A stretch of 64,000 bases of DNA. Origin: Chloroflexota bacterium (GTDB taxonomy: Bacteria > Chloroflexota > Anaerolineae > Caldilineales > Caldilineaceae). Below the pieces are notes generated by a model. It saw only the letters and a program-made list of their open reading frames with translations. It made no database searches and had not been told where the DNA came from. Both the position numbers and the translations under genes were made by a program. Each line of letters opens with the position of its first letter. Position 1 is the stretch's first letter. The DNA is taken from the NCBI GenBank assembly GCA_016861025.1, contig BOKO01000008.1, positions 124,001-188,000 on the forward strand. The letters run 5' to 3'. Shown here piece after piece: positions 51,861-61,679 of this stretch.

Positions 51861-54128
51861 TTATGACGCGGCGCGCAATACGGCGAGTTGCACCTGTCCA
51901 TCGCCTGTGTGTACATTGCCTGGAGCCGTCACCGGCAGCCGCCGCGCGCCTGCGCTGTCAGATTCATACAGGCCGACCCATACTTCATAATCCCCTGGCG
52001 GCAGCGGCTCATTAAAGTCAACGCTGAATTGACTCACCACGCGGTCGTGGGTGCGCCACAAGGAGGTGGGGAAGCGGTTGCCCGCCGGCGGTCGGTCGAA
52101 GCCGCCAATGCGGTTGCCCGCATCATCAACCACATGGACAAACAAGGTGTAATCGGCGGCGGGCGCCCCGATCGCTTCCCACAGCAGATTGACGTGCAAA
52201 AAACGTCTATCTTCGGAAAGCGCAATCTCTGCGCTGTCCAGCCGAATCACACCGCCAAACTCGCTGCCCACAGGGGCCGCCAATGCGCTGCGCCCCGGAG
52301 CGTTCAACGGCTCGCCCACGATGCCGCCCACGATGGGTGTGATCTCTTCGCCGTCGGCGGAATAGGCTGGCAACGGCAGATACGAGCCGCTCGCTTCAGT
52401 CGCCGGATCGATAAAGCCGACATAGAGCCGCGCCGCCACCGGCGACCGCTCGTCGATGCGCTCCGTCACCTGTAGCAGATAGTGGTCGGCGTAGATTGCG
52501 CCGGGCGTCCATAGCGTCGTCGGGTTGCGTCCCCAGCCGGGATGTGTGGTCAGATTGGCAATTTCCAGCCCATTCTCATCGAGCAGTTGCAAGAAAAGCT
52601 GATAATCATCATCAAGCGGCGCCGATGATTGCAGGTAGAGCGTCACCGGAACTGTCTCGCCTACACGCACGCGCTCTCGATCGACAGACACCGCAAGCAG
52701 ACGCAGCGCGCCATCACCGCCGTAGCGAATGTTGACAGGTGTTGCCTTGTCGTCGATGGCAGTCACGGGCGGCGGCGCGAAGTATGCATTTGGCAGCAGC
52801 CATCCCAGGGCGTAGATCGACATGCTCAACATTAGCGCCAGCAGCCCGATCCAGAAGCTGCGCTGCCAAAATTGCGACAGCCGGTGCAGCCAGAAGTCAA
52901 AGCCTGCCGTCAACAAGATCACGACGGAAGCCAGCGCCGGAAAAAGCAGTCGCCCCTGGCTGCCCGTCGCCTGCATCGTCCAATAGAGCAGCAGCACCGC
53001 CATCATGCCCAGCCACAGCCAGAGGAGGAGCAGGGGGCGAGGGGCGAGGGGCGAGGGGCGAGGGGCGGCTGGGCGCAGCGCAGTGATAGTCGCCAACAGC
53101 GCTCCGAGCAGCCCGACGACCGTGAGCGCGTCCATCAGTTTGTAGAACCAGTCGGGCAAGAGGATGTTGAACCAGCCGAAAACGCCCCACGCCGAGTAGC
53201 GCAGCCCATCAAATTCGGGCCAGAAGTTGCGCCACGTCAGCGGTTCTTGCCGACGCCCGTTGATGTCCATCAGATGCGACAGCCCGCTCCAGTCACCGTA
53301 AAGGGCAATGTTGCGCCAATACCACCAGCCCGCGATCAACAGTGCGGGAGCGCCAACGAAAATCAATGAAACTGGCAGAATGCGCCAATCTCGGCGGCGC
53401 CATGCCAGGAAAAGCACGACCATCCCGCTCAACGGGATCAGACCCAGCCCTTGCAGTTTGCTCAGCGCAGCCAGACCGAGCGCCACGCCGAGCACACTCC
53501 ACTCCCAGCGCGAGATCGCAGTATCGTCGGCTTTGGCAAGCAGCCGCGCCAGCCAGAAGAGCGTGAAGGCGCTGGCGGCGATCACAGCGTTGTCGTTGGA
53601 GAAGGAGGCGCTGAGAAAGAGAAACTGCGGAATCACCGCCGCCAGCGCCATCGCCGCCAGCGGCAGCGATCGGCTATTGGGGAAGACAAGCTGCGCCAGC
53701 CGGTGGATGCACCAGAGCGTGAACGCCCCCATCAACAGCGACAGCCAGCGCCCGACGTGCAGCGCCAGGTTGGCGCCCTGCAAGGCGCGCCACTGCCCGG
53801 AGTGGAGCATGAAGTTCTTGTTGCCCGGATAAAGCGGATCGCCGATGTTGGCGCGCGGGTTGTGCACGGCGATCTGCTCGAAATCGCTTTGGTCGATCCA
53901 GGCGGTGGCGACGCCGGTGATCAAGTAGTAGAGCGGCGCCTGGCTGCCTTCCTGCGCCCACAGGCCAGGTGACTGCGGGTCTTGCACCGGCAGCCCGTTG
54001 CCCTGTGCAACGTGACGGGCAAAGGCGTAGTGGAACGGCTCGTCGGGCGTCTCGAAAGCGGGTGTGACCAGGCTGTAGGCAAAGCCGACCATCAGAAAGG
54101 CGGCAAGGATAAGCCACGAAGCTTTCAC
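51861..54128 (-). CDS. GT39-like membrane glycosyltransferase with C-terminal β-domains
   Basis: 755 aa. A first loop with PAFETPDEPFHYAFARHVAQG (acidic PDE motif) and about ten transmembrane segments to ~450 indicate a C-fold, polyprenyl-phosphate-sugar-dependent enzyme. The C-terminal ~300 residues are extracytoplasmic β-rich repeats (VTLYLQSSAPLDDDYQLFLQL; LLWEAIGAPAADYTLFVHVVD; GNRFPTSLWRTHDRV), shared with the genes at 43415 and 56197. A proline-rich insert (RPAAPRPSPLAPRP) near residue 355 is encoded by five tandem 7-mers on the opposite strand. It overlaps its upstream neighbour by four bases. Last gene of the ten-gene operon. Confidence 0.85.
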   Translation of the reverse strand: MKASWLILAAFLMVGFAYSLVTPAFETPDEPFHYAFARHVAQGNGLPVQDPQSPGLWAQEGSQAPLYYLITGVATAWIDQSDFEQIAVHNPRANIGDPLYPGNKNFMLHSGQWRALQGANLALHVGRWLSLLMGAFTLWCIHRLAQLVFPNSRSLPLAAMALAAVIPQFLFLSASFSNDNAVIAASAFTLFWLARLLAKADDTAISRWEWSVLGVALGLAALSKLQGLGLIPLSGMVVLFLAWRRRDWRILPVSLIFVGAPALLIAGWWYWRNIALYGDWSGLSHLMDINGRRQEPLTWRNFWPEFDGLRYSAWGVFGWFNILLPDWFYKLMDALTVVGLLGALLATITALRPAAPRPSPLAPRPLLLLWLWLGMMAVLLLYWTMQATGSQGRLLFPALASVVILLTAGFDFWLHRLSQFWQRSFWIGLLALMLSMSIYALGWLLPNAYFAPPPVTAIDDKATPVNIRYGGDGALRLLAVSVDRERVRVGETVPVTLYLQSSAPLDDDYQLFLQLLDENGLEIANLTTHPGWGRNPTTLWTPGAIYADHYLLQVTERIDERSPVAARLYVGFIDPATEASGSYLPLPAYSADGEEITPIVGGIVGEPLNAPGRSALAAPVGSEFGGVIRLDSAEIALSEDRRFLHVNLLWEAIGAPAADYTLFVHVVDDAGNRIGGFDRPPAGNRFPTSLWRTHDRVVSQFSVDFNEPLPPGDYEVWVGLYESDSAGARRLPVTAPGNVHTGDGQVQLAVLRAAS
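53034..53068 (+). repeat. ggggcga tandem repeat inside a glycosyltransferase gene
   Basis: Five consecutive 7-base units (ggggcga, last one ggggcgg) lie in coding DNA. The plus strand has at least four runs of four or more G with three-base spacers, a G-quadruplex-capable pattern. Confidence 0.7.
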
Positions 54129-56200
54129 GGCGCCTCCGCGGCAAAGCGCGCCGTGACGCCGTCGTCACCGATCTCGCCGCCCGTGATGCGCGTGACCGGC
54201 AGCTTTTCCCATGTCTCGGCGTCGTAGACCTGCAACGTGTAGAAGCGGCGCGCGTTCGGCTCTCCAGGCGCGGTCGGCGGAAATTCGACAAACTCCATGA
54301 TCGTCTTGCCCGGATCCCAGTAGAGCGTTGGGATGTCGCCTTCGTAGGGTTCGCGTTCGACGGTCGCCAGCGTGTGTTGCTCGCCAGCGGCATTCTCTTC
54401 GACCAGGCTCCAGATGTAGCGATAGCGGCGCTCGGGCTTTTCAAGCGCCTGCCAGTAGAGCCGCACCTGCGTCGGCAGTTCGCTCGCCGCCGCATCAATA
54501 TGCACGTCGTAGCCAGCCAGCCGGATCAACTCGCCAAACTCGGCGATGACGGGATGCTGCACCTGCGCCGGCAATGCCTCGAAAACCGGGATTTGGGGCA
54601 GATAGAGCTGGATGCGCAGCGACGATTGGCTGAACAGCTCGACATCGCGCACGCGTAAAAAATTTTCGCGCAGCCAGCGTTCGGCGTCGTCTCGCAGATC
54701 GAAGTAAGGATGCGTGCGCGACTTGATGACCCAGATGCGGTCGAAGCGTTCACCCAATTCGGCAAACCAGGCATAGGTGTCGTCGAGCGGGCGATTGAGC
54801 AACGGCATGCCATAGACGCCGAGGTGCGCGCCGTTCTCGATGGCGGCATACACTTGCGCCATCGGCAAATAGTAGTCGAAAATGCGCCACGAGGAAGGAG
54901 GATAGTAGAGCACCACATCGCCGGGCATGATCCGTCCATCCATAATTTTGCCGAGCCGCGTGTAGTCGTCCTTGTTGTATTGTTCGAGCGTGTGATAGTT
55001 GAGCGTGCTCCACGCAATGCCGACGAAGAATAGCAACGCAATGGGCCATGGCGCCCATCGCCGCCACTGCCTGACGCCCGCCAATCCAGCGCCGACCAGC
55101 AGCGTAAACGGGCCGACCAACATGCCCAGATGGCGCGAGTTCATGTAGAGCGGCTGGATGCGACCAAAAATGAGGATGAACAACACCGGTAGAATCAGCG
55201 CCACGGGCAACACCCACCCGCCGCGATGCAGCGCCTCACGCGAACGCAATCCCCAGCCGGCGCCGAGCAACGCCAGCGCCGCAAAGAGCAGGTCGAGGGG
55301 CCAGGCAAGCGCCAGGTCAGCGCTGGGTCCCAGGCTGAAGGCGTTGACGAGATCGGGGAGCAGAATGCGCGCTGTAATCGATGGAAAGTTTTGCCCCGCC
55401 TGCTGGCTGATCGCGTACCAGAGCGCATAGCCGGCAACCGCAGCGCCGGCAATCGCCACGACGCCGGCAGCGATCATCCCGACGCGCACACGCCAGCGAA
55501 ATGACCAGAAAGCGAGGATCAACAGGTGCAGCGCCACCAGAAAAACGGCGTAGTAGTGCGTCAATACGAACAACAACTCGACGACGACAAAAGCAGCCAG
55601 CCAGCGCCAATGCAGCCGCTCGCTTTCCGTTGCCCGCAGCAGCAGATAGGTGGCGATCAGCGCCAACGCCGCCCACAGCGCGTAGGGACGCGCCTCTTGA
55701 CCGTACCAGAGCATGAACGGGTTGACCGCCGCCAGCGCCGTCGCCCACCACGTCGTCGCCGCTGGCGCCAGACTGCGCCGCTCCAGCCAGCGCGCCCAGA
55801 GATAGACGCCCGCCGCAAAGAGCATCGCCGCCAGCGCCGAGGCATAGCGCAGCACAAAGACGCTGTCGCCGGCCGTGCTGATCAAGAGCCTTTGTACGAG
55901 AAAAGAGAAGAACGGATGCTGGTCAATCGTGGGCAGCTCGCTGAAGCCGTCTTTGATCACGAGCACGCCGCGCAGCAGGTTGGGCAGGTTCTCCTCGGCG
56001 CGCTGCAGGCTCAGGCTTTCGTCCCACCACAGGTCTTTGGCGTCGAGCAGGATCACGGCATGGGCAAATGCCAGCAGGAGCAGCGCCATCAGCAGCAGCC
56101 GTTGCCACGTAACCAACGCCTGGCGGTTCAGCGTTGATGTTTGGTCGGGTGCAGCTCGGTTCGGTGAAGCGGGATCGCCCGCTAATGCGTCGATTCTCAC
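54125..56200 (-). CDS. GT39/ArnT-like membrane glycosyltransferase
   Basis: 691 aa. A first periplasmic loop, KDLWWDESLSLQRAEENL, holds the DE motif; HPFFSFLVQRLL and YGQEARPYALW are typical of the PMT_2/ArnT family. About eleven transmembrane helices span ~33-405. The C-terminal ~280 residues are soluble and extracytoplasmic, with β-strand character (LIRLAGYDVHIDAAASELPTQ...). Probably transfers sugar from a lipid carrier on the outer face of the membrane. The GTG start overlaps the preceding TGA by four bases, and its own stop overlaps the next start. Confidence 0.87.
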   Translation of the reverse strand: MRIDALAGDPASPNRAAPDQTSTLNRQALVTWQRLLLMALLLLAFAHAVILLDAKDLWWDESLSLQRAEENLPNLLRGVLVIKDGFSELPTIDQHPFFSFLVQRLLISTAGDSVFVLRYASALAAMLFAAGVYLWARWLERRSLAPAATTWWATALAAVNPFMLWYGQEARPYALWAALALIATYLLLRATESERLHWRWLAAFVVVELLFVLTHYYAVFLVALHLLILAFWSFRWRVRVGMIAAGVVAIAGAAVAGYALWYAISQQAGQNFPSITARILLPDLVNAFSLGPSADLALAWPLDLLFAALALLGAGWGLRSREALHRGGWVLPVALILPVLFILIFGRIQPLYMNSRHLGMLVGPFTLLVGAGLAGVRQWRRWAPWPIALLFFVGIAWSTLNYHTLEQYNKDDYTRLGKIMDGRIMPGDVVLYYPPSSWRIFDYYLPMAQVYAAIENGAHLGVYGMPLLNRPLDDTYAWFAELGERFDRIWVIKSRTHPYFDLRDDAERWLRENFLRVRDVELFSQSSLRIQLYLPQIPVFEALPAQVQHPVIAEFGELIRLAGYDVHIDAAASELPTQVRLYWQALEKPERRYRYIWSLVEENAAGEQHTLATVEREPYEGDIPTLYWDPGKTIMEFVEFPPTAPGEPNARRFYTLQVYDAETWEKLPVTRITGGEIGDDGVTARFAAEAP

Positions 56201-58494
56201 GATCGTATGAGCTTACACTGAAGCGGGGTTAGCGCCAAAACCGTAAGCCGGAAATAGCTTTGACTTGTACGCGCGGTCGCCACTTCCACTGCGTCGGGCA
56301 GTAGCGCCGGTTCGACAACCTCAAGTCGCACTCCCTGCGCGTCGTACAGCCCGACGATGATGCGCACCCATGTCCGTGTGTCGTCGTCCCAAGAGAGTGC
56401 ATCGTGCACCCTGTCGCCAGCGCGCCAGGTCGATGTGGGCGCTTCGCCTTGTTGCGGTTGACGATCGACCTGGGCCAGAATGCGATTTTCGGCGTCGAGC
56501 ACCTGCACGAAAACAGTGTAGTCTACATGAAGTGTTGTGTCTGACACCCAATCAAGCACAATTCCTTGCGGCGCACCATCGGCGGCGTATTCAACAAGAG
56601 CTTTGCTCAGTTTGATGCCGTTGCGCCATGTCGCCACCGGCTGAGCAGCTTCGATGGATGATGCAGTTGTGGATAGGACTGTCGGTTCGGCGATGCGCAC
56701 CTGCGCCAACACCAGGCGGTCTCCCAGGGTGTTGCCGGCAGGGTCGTACACTTGCTGGCGGTCACTTACGTCGCCGATGGGGTAAAAACCAATCGAGAGC
56801 GTCGCCAGTCCCGGTGCGCTCGACGCTGGCGCAGTGACTTCATAGCTGTCGGCAAAAACCTCGCCCGGTCGCCACTGGCGCGTTGGATGGCTGCCGCGCA
56901 CGGGAACGCCGTCGAACTGATAGAGCAGCGCATCGTTCGCGTCGGAGAGGTGGACAAAGAGCGTGTAGTCGTCCGTGATCGGGGCGTCGGTCGTGAAGTA
57001 AAGCGTGATCGGCATCGATGCGCCTGGCTCGACCGCAGCGCCGCGCGGAAAATCGACGCCAATGACGCGCATTCCTCCGGCAAACTGTGCAGCGATGGGG
57101 CGTTGCGCGTGCACAGGTTCTGCCAGTGAGGGGGGCAATGCAAACGCACTGCGCAGCACCACGAAACCCATCACCGCCAGCGCCAACATAAAGCCAGCCA
57201 GTAGCCCCTGGCTTAACGCCTGCCATCGTTTGGGAGCCAGACCTGACCAGCCGACCACCATCGTTACACCAAACGCCGATGCGCCGATGTGCGCCAGCCG
57301 ACCCTGCTCGCCGTAATCGACGGTGCTTGTCCAGTAAAACACGCTCAGCGCAACGATTGCCAGCCAGGGCAGCAGGACGAGATAGACGATCGGCAGTCCT
57401 GGTTCGGTGCGAGCGCGCAGCAGGCGCAGCGCTGGAATCAACCCGGCGAAACCGATCAACATGAACCAGCGCGTCATATCCAGATACCAGCCCGGCGCAA
57501 TCACGGCGACAAAGACGCCCCAAAACGAAGCTGCCAGCCACGGCGCGTAAGTCATTGTGGTGGGCAAATCGTAGGGAACAGGGCGACGCATCGTCGGCAG
57601 AACCTCCGCCATGCGCACAAACGGCACAATCTCGCCATAGAGCAGCACGTTGCGCGCAAACCACCAGCCAGCCAGCGCCAGGAAGCCACCGCCTGCCCAA
57701 AGTGCAGCGATAACTGCGGCGCGCCATCCAGCCTGTCGCCAATAGAGCAACCAGAGCAAGCCAACCGGCGCCGCCACAAGCAATGCACTGTACTTGGTCA
57801 ATCCCGCCAGACCAAGCGCAAAACCGACCCAAAGCCACGCACGCTGTGAGTGCTCAGCGACAGTTGCCCGGACAGCCAGCGTCAGCGTCAGCGCCGCCGC
57901 GCCAGCCGCCCACCCGTCGTTGGTGATGCTGACCGAGATATAGAGAAACTGTGGGTTGAATACAGCAACGGAGACGGCGGCTATCGCCAGCCACACTTGC
58001 TGCGGAAAAAGGGTGCGCGCCAACCACCATGCACCGAGCAAGGTCAGCAAGCCGCCCATCATCGACACGAACCGTGCGATCCACGCCGGCGCCAGCGTTT
58101 GTAACGCTGTTTCGGGAAGAAGAACGCTCTGCCGATAACTCAGTGACTGATTGAAGTAGTGATTTGTGCTCGCCTCGACCAGCGCCAGCGACGCATCGAT
58201 GGGCCAACCCGACGCCGCCAAACCTGCCAACACAAAATATAGCGGCGGTTGCGTGATCAGTTCGTAGGAGTATTCGACGGTCTCCGGTGAGAGCACCGGC
58301 AGCTCCAGCCTGTCCCGATAAAATGTGGCCGCAGTGTAGTGCGCCTGCGCATCAAACCCCTCAAAGACCGGCAATGCAACCGCGTAAGCGGTCGTGAGCA
58401 ACAGAAACACTACGATCAGTGCGCCGAGCGCGCTGCGCGCCTGATGCGGAACCTGCGGCGCGTATGAGAGCTGTGCTCTCTCAGACTGCTGCAT
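56197..58494 (-). CDS. GT39-like membrane glycosyltransferase with C-terminal β-domains
   Basis: 765 aa from the ATG at 58494 (MQQSERAQLSYAPQ); the frame continues upstream into the GT4 gene but that extension is unlikely. A first loop with LPVFEGFDAQAHYTAATFYRD carries the acidic motif, followed by ITQPPLYFVLAGL and about ten transmembrane segments to ~425. C-terminal β-domains contain PITLYFTTDAPITDDYTLFVHLSD and DYTVFVQVLDAENRILAQVDRQP, repeated as in its neighbours. It overlaps the upstream GT4 gene by 14 bases and the downstream gene by four. Three paralogs in the region suggest successive sugar additions; the exact sugars are unknown. Confidence 0.85.
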   Translation of the reverse strand: MQQSERAQLSYAPQVPHQARSALGALIVVFLLLTTAYAVALPVFEGFDAQAHYTAATFYRDRLELPVLSPETVEYSYELITQPPLYFVLAGLAASGWPIDASLALVEASTNHYFNQSLSYRQSVLLPETALQTLAPAWIARFVSMMGGLLTLLGAWWLARTLFPQQVWLAIAAVSVAVFNPQFLYISVSITNDGWAAGAAALTLTLAVRATVAEHSQRAWLWVGFALGLAGLTKYSALLVAAPVGLLWLLYWRQAGWRAAVIAALWAGGGFLALAGWWFARNVLLYGEIVPFVRMAEVLPTMRRPVPYDLPTTMTYAPWLAASFWGVFVAVIAPGWYLDMTRWFMLIGFAGLIPALRLLRARTEPGLPIVYLVLLPWLAIVALSVFYWTSTVDYGEQGRLAHIGASAFGVTMVVGWSGLAPKRWQALSQGLLAGFMLALAVMGFVVLRSAFALPPSLAEPVHAQRPIAAQFAGGMRVIGVDFPRGAAVEPGASMPITLYFTTDAPITDDYTLFVHLSDANDALLYQFDGVPVRGSHPTRQWRPGEVFADSYEVTAPASSAPGLATLSIGFYPIGDVSDRQQVYDPAGNTLGDRLVLAQVRIAEPTVLSTTASSIEAAQPVATWRNGIKLSKALVEYAADGAPQGIVLDWVSDTTLHVDYTVFVQVLDAENRILAQVDRQPQQGEAPTSTWRAGDRVHDALSWDDDTRTWVRIIVGLYDAQGVRLEVVEPALLPDAVEVATARTSQSYFRLTVLALTPLQCKLIRS

Positions 58495-59638
58495 AAAGCT
58501 CCAAATGGCGACGGGCGATCTCCTCCCACCCGAACTGTCGGCTGGCGCGGCGGGCATTTGTCTGAACAGTCGTGCGCAGCCTGTCATCGCCGGCCAGACG
58601 CAGAACCGCCGCCGCCATTGCCGGCGCGTCGCCAGCCTTGACGTAGAGCAGGTCGCGTTCGTGTTGCAGTTCGGGCAGGGGCGTCTGCGGCGTCGTCGTG
58701 ACGATGGCGCAGCCGTTGGCAAGCGCAGCCATCAGCGTACCGCGACGCAGGCTGGCGCCGTCGGTGAAGGGCAGCAGCACCACGTCGCACGCATTCAGGT
58801 CGGCGGCGACTTCGCTGTCCGGCTCGGCGCCAGTCCACTGCACCCTGTCCTGAAGGTGGTGTTTGCGAATCGTTTTCTCAACTTTGCGCAGATAGATCTG
58901 TGTGCTCTGGTCGCTGGCGCCGACTTTATCGCCGATCATCAGCAGATGTACATTGCTGCGCGCCTTGCGCAACAGCCGCAGCGTCTCGATCAAGTCGTCG
59001 CCGCCTTTGCTCTGGTTGAGAAAGCCAAAGAAGCCAACAACCAGATCGCTCTTCGTGTAGCCACGCTGCAAACGTCGCGCCTGTCGCTTTTCTTCCGACA
59101 GGTGTAGGCTCACGATGTTGCTGCCGATCGGGATGGTCACGGCATCGATATGATGTTTGGCAAGTTTGAGCCGGTCAGCTTCGTTTGTTGTGATCACGCA
59201 GGCGGCGGCGTGAGCGGGACGCTCTGTCACCCATGTACGCAACAACCTGCCTGCTTTGGGGAAGAGATACATCGGCAGCAGGTCGTGGTAGGTCCAGGCT
59301 GTACAAATCCCCTTGCGTTTCCATCGAGAAGGTGCAAAGTTGATTGCAGGATGCATGGCGTAGGCGGCGGTCTGATATTGAACGTGCACCCAGTCAGCGC
59401 CGAGTTCGTGCGCCAGTTCCGGCACAATGTGAAAGATGCGCCAGCTCCAGCGGTCGATGGCTGGCAGCACGCGGATGCAGCCGTCAAATTCGGCGCAGTT
59501 GGGCTGGGCGGCGCGCTGCGACGTGAGCACGCTGACGCGTACGCCCTGATCGTACAAGGCGCGCGCCAGCTCACGCGTGTAGGCGCCCACACCGCCCTGC
59601 ATTGGCGGGTACTCACCGGTCACAAAGAGAATGTGCAT
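58481..59638 (-). CDS. GT4-family glycosyltransferase
   Basis: 385 aa, GT-B fold. N-terminal GEYPPMQGGVGAYTRELARAL is the acceptor-domain glycine loop. The C-terminal donor domain includes VVGFFGFLNQSKGGDDLIE, DRVQWTGAEPDSEVAADL and LLPFTDGASLRRGTLMAALANG. The typical EX7E glutamates are not clear: the first position is in TDGASLRRG, so the motif may be degenerate. A cytoplasmic enzyme using a nucleotide-sugar donor. It starts three bases after the GNAT gene stop. Confidence 0.87.
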   Translation of the reverse strand: MHILFVTGEYPPMQGGVGAYTRELARALYDQGVRVSVLTSQRAAQPNCAEFDGCIRVLPAIDRWSWRIFHIVPELAHELGADWVHVQYQTAAYAMHPAINFAPSRWKRKGICTAWTYHDLLPMYLFPKAGRLLRTWVTERPAHAAACVITTNEADRLKLAKHHIDAVTIPIGSNIVSLHLSEEKRQARRLQRGYTKSDLVVGFFGFLNQSKGGDDLIETLRLLRKARSNVHLLMIGDKVGASDQSTQIYLRKVEKTIRKHHLQDRVQWTGAEPDSEVAADLNACDVVLLPFTDGASLRRGTLMAALANGCAIVTTTPQTPLPELQHERDLLYVKAGDAPAMAAAVLRLAGDDRLRTTVQTNARRASRQFGWEEIARRHLELYAAV

Positions 59639-59641
59639 CGA

Positions 59642-60583
59642 TTATGTCCGCAACGCTTTCTCCATCACATAGCCGCGATAGGGATGTTCCACAAAACCAT
59701 GCTGCACCAGCAAGTTGATGGCCGCCGCCTGTTGCATCCGCACAAAGACGATCATCTGGTCGAGCGACTGTTGGGCGGCGTCGTTGATCATGCGGCGCAA
59801 CATCCAGCGCCCCAAATGCTGGTTGCGCCAACGCAAGTCGACTTCCCAGTGCACGATGTGCGCGATATGCAGCGTGCGGCCCTCTGTTTCGACCGTGCGC
59901 TGCACGACGCGCGCCTCGCCGATCAGCTCGGTGCGTCGAAAGAAGACCTGATAGCGGCGATCTTGATTGGCGCCCCGAAAGACCAGGGTCAGCCCGGTCT
60001 GCGGCGCGCTCTCCTCGAAAAGTTCGCCGCGCATCGCACGCACAAAACAATAGTAGCGGTCGATATAACGAAAGCCACTGCTGGTCAGCAGTCGAATCTG
60101 CTCTGTCCAATCGGCAGGCAGCAGCCCAAGCCCCCCTTGCCACTGTGGATAGCCGGTGCTGGGATGATACGCCTTTACCAGACCGACGCCGCTGCGCCGC
60201 CAGAATTCTTCAGCGGCGGCGAGCAATGCGTTTGCACACTCATCGATCAGCGCCCGATCTTCCGGCAACACCCAAAATCGCAGCAGGCCGTGCGGCTGGT
60301 AGTCGGGCGTCTCCTGACTTTCGCTGTCCAGACCGACCGCAGCATCGAGCAAGCCGACCATCTCGCCGACGCGCAGCGCAACAAAAACGACATGTTTTCG
60401 CCAGCGCACCGGCAGGATCGTGGGCGGTGCGTCGGTGAAGAGCTGTTCCGCCACCTCTGCACCGGTCATGATGCGGCTGAAGATCGAGCCTGCCAGAGAT
60501 ATGTTGAGTAGACTGCTTAGCGCCTCGCCATCGCCTGCGGTTGCTGGCCGCACTGCCAGCTTCGGCGTGATCGGAAGTGTCAT
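59642..60583 (-). CDS. GNAT-type acetyltransferase, probably two GNAT domains
   Basis: 313 aa. The N-terminal half (~8-150) has an LAVRPATAGDGEALSSLL opening and a VVFVALRVGEMVGLLDAAV strand. The C-terminal half (~200-313) has AHIVHWEVDLRWRNQHLGRWMLRRMINDA, which resembles motif A, and AAINLLVQHGFVEHPYRGYVMEK. Neither half shows a perfect R/Q-x-x-G-x-G/A; RNQHLGRWM is the better candidate. N-acetylation of an amino sugar made by the DegT aminotransferase would fit, but this is inference. ATG at 60583 is preferred over 60622, which would overlap the previous gene. Confidence 0.7.
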   Translation of the reverse strand: MTLPITPKLAVRPATAGDGEALSSLLNISLAGSIFSRIMTGAEVAEQLFTDAPPTILPVRWRKHVVFVALRVGEMVGLLDAAVGLDSESQETPDYQPHGLLRFWVLPEDRALIDECANALLAAAEEFWRRSGVGLVKAYHPSTGYPQWQGGLGLLPADWTEQIRLLTSSGFRYIDRYYCFVRAMRGELFEESAPQTGLTLVFRGANQDRRYQVFFRRTELIGEARVVQRTVETEGRTLHIAHIVHWEVDLRWRNQHLGRWMLRRMINDAAQQSLDQMIVFVRMQQAAAINLLVQHGFVEHPYRGYVMEKALRT

Positions 60584-60593
60584 TGAGCACCCA

Positions 60594-61031
60594 TCACCCG
60601 CGCGACGGGCATTTGGAGTCAAGCAGCGCCAGCAGTTCGACCTGCCGATCCACTGCAGGCAGGGTCACGCTACGCAGCTCGTCGAGGTTGAGCAGCCCGT
60701 TGTTGTGCAGCGGGTGATAGGTGAGGACGATGCGACGCACCAGGCGGCCAGCTTCGCCGGCATCGTCCAACTGGCGAAATTCGACCCGCTGCGACTGAAA
60801 CGGTGCGCGTACAGTAATGCCTTGTGCATCCAACGCCACGGTCGAACGCCATTGCAAGCCAAACGACCACGCCGCATAGAGACAGCCGAACAAAAAGATG
60901 AGCGTGATCCAGTCGAACTGCACCCACAACGACCACGCGCAGAGCAATGCAGCCAGCGCGCTGGCGCCCACCATCAAGAGATAGATTGAAGTCGAGCGAT
61001 AGTGTACAGCTCCTGACTGCATTTCTGTCAT
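60594..61031 (-). CDS. Small membrane protein with PH-like domain
   Basis: 145 aa. Two hydrophobic segments (~17-32 and ~40-58) form a hairpin, followed by β-strands like a bacterial PH domain (TVALDAQGITVRAPFQSQRVEFRQLDD, LRSVTLPAVDRQVELLALLD). Function unknown; such proteins are widespread and often sit near transport or envelope genes. It is nine bases after the LysE gene in the same orientation. Confidence 0.65.
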   Translation of the reverse strand: MTEMQSGAVHYRSTSIYLLMVGASALAALLCAWSLWVQFDWITLIFLFGCLYAAWSFGLQWRSTVALDAQGITVRAPFQSQRVEFRQLDDAGEAGRLVRRIVLTYHPLHNNGLLNLDELRSVTLPAVDRQVELLALLDSKCPSRG

Positions 61032-61040
61032 GCGCCTATT

Positions 61041-61664
61041 TTACCGCAAAACGGTTTCTAGCGCCTGCCAGAAGAGGCGGAATGCGAAAAATGCCAGCAA
61101 GAGTGCGCTTGCCAGCAGGATCCGCCGATACCATCGGTCGTTGAGAAAGCGCCGCCCGCTGGCGATGGCGACGGCGATCAGCATTTTGCTGCCAACCAGC
61201 GTCGCATAGAAGCCGGCTAAAAAACCGATTCCAGACCACGGTGTGCTTTGCCAGGCGCGTGTGAGTATGGGTGCGGCTACGCTGATCCAAAACAGCCACG
61301 GGTGCGGGCTGAGGAAGTTGACGACCATGCCCTGCCAGATGTCGGCGGAAACGCGCTGTCCCTTCATCTGCGCAAGATCGGCGAGGTGAGCATGACGCGC
61401 CTGGCGTGCAATTTCCCATGCCAGATAGAGCACGAAGCACGCTCCGCCGAGCGTCAGCACAAGCTCTAACATGGGCGGCAACGCAGCAAACACGAGCAGC
61501 GACAGCGCAATGATCGGCAGATCGGTGAGCAGCGGCGCAATCGCCACGCGCAAGCCAGCACCCAGCCCGCGCTCCAGCGTGCGCGTGATGACCAGCGTCA
61601 TCAGCGGGCCGGGGCTGACGCCGGCGGCAAAGCCGAGAGTGAGGCCGGAGAGGAGGTGGATCAT
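61041..61664 (-). CDS. LysE/RhtB-family exporter
   Basis: 207 aa with six predicted transmembrane segments. The signature GFAAGVSPGPLMTLVITRTLERG (S-P-G-P) is near the N-terminus. GACFVLYLAWEIARQA and NFLSPHPWLFWISVAAPIL are also typical. Family members export amino acids or related small molecules driven by the membrane potential. It lies within the glycan operon between a GT2 and a PH-like gene; a direct role in glycan assembly is not evident. Confidence 0.9.
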   Translation of the reverse strand: MIHLLSGLTLGFAAGVSPGPLMTLVITRTLERGLGAGLRVAIAPLLTDLPIIALSLLVFAALPPMLELVLTLGGACFVLYLAWEIARQARHAHLADLAQMKGQRVSADIWQGMVVNFLSPHPWLFWISVAAPILTRAWQSTPWSGIGFLAGFYATLVGSKMLIAVAIASGRRFLNDRWYRRILLASALLLAFFAFRLFWQALETVLR

Positions 61665-61679
61665 ACGGATAAGCGCCGG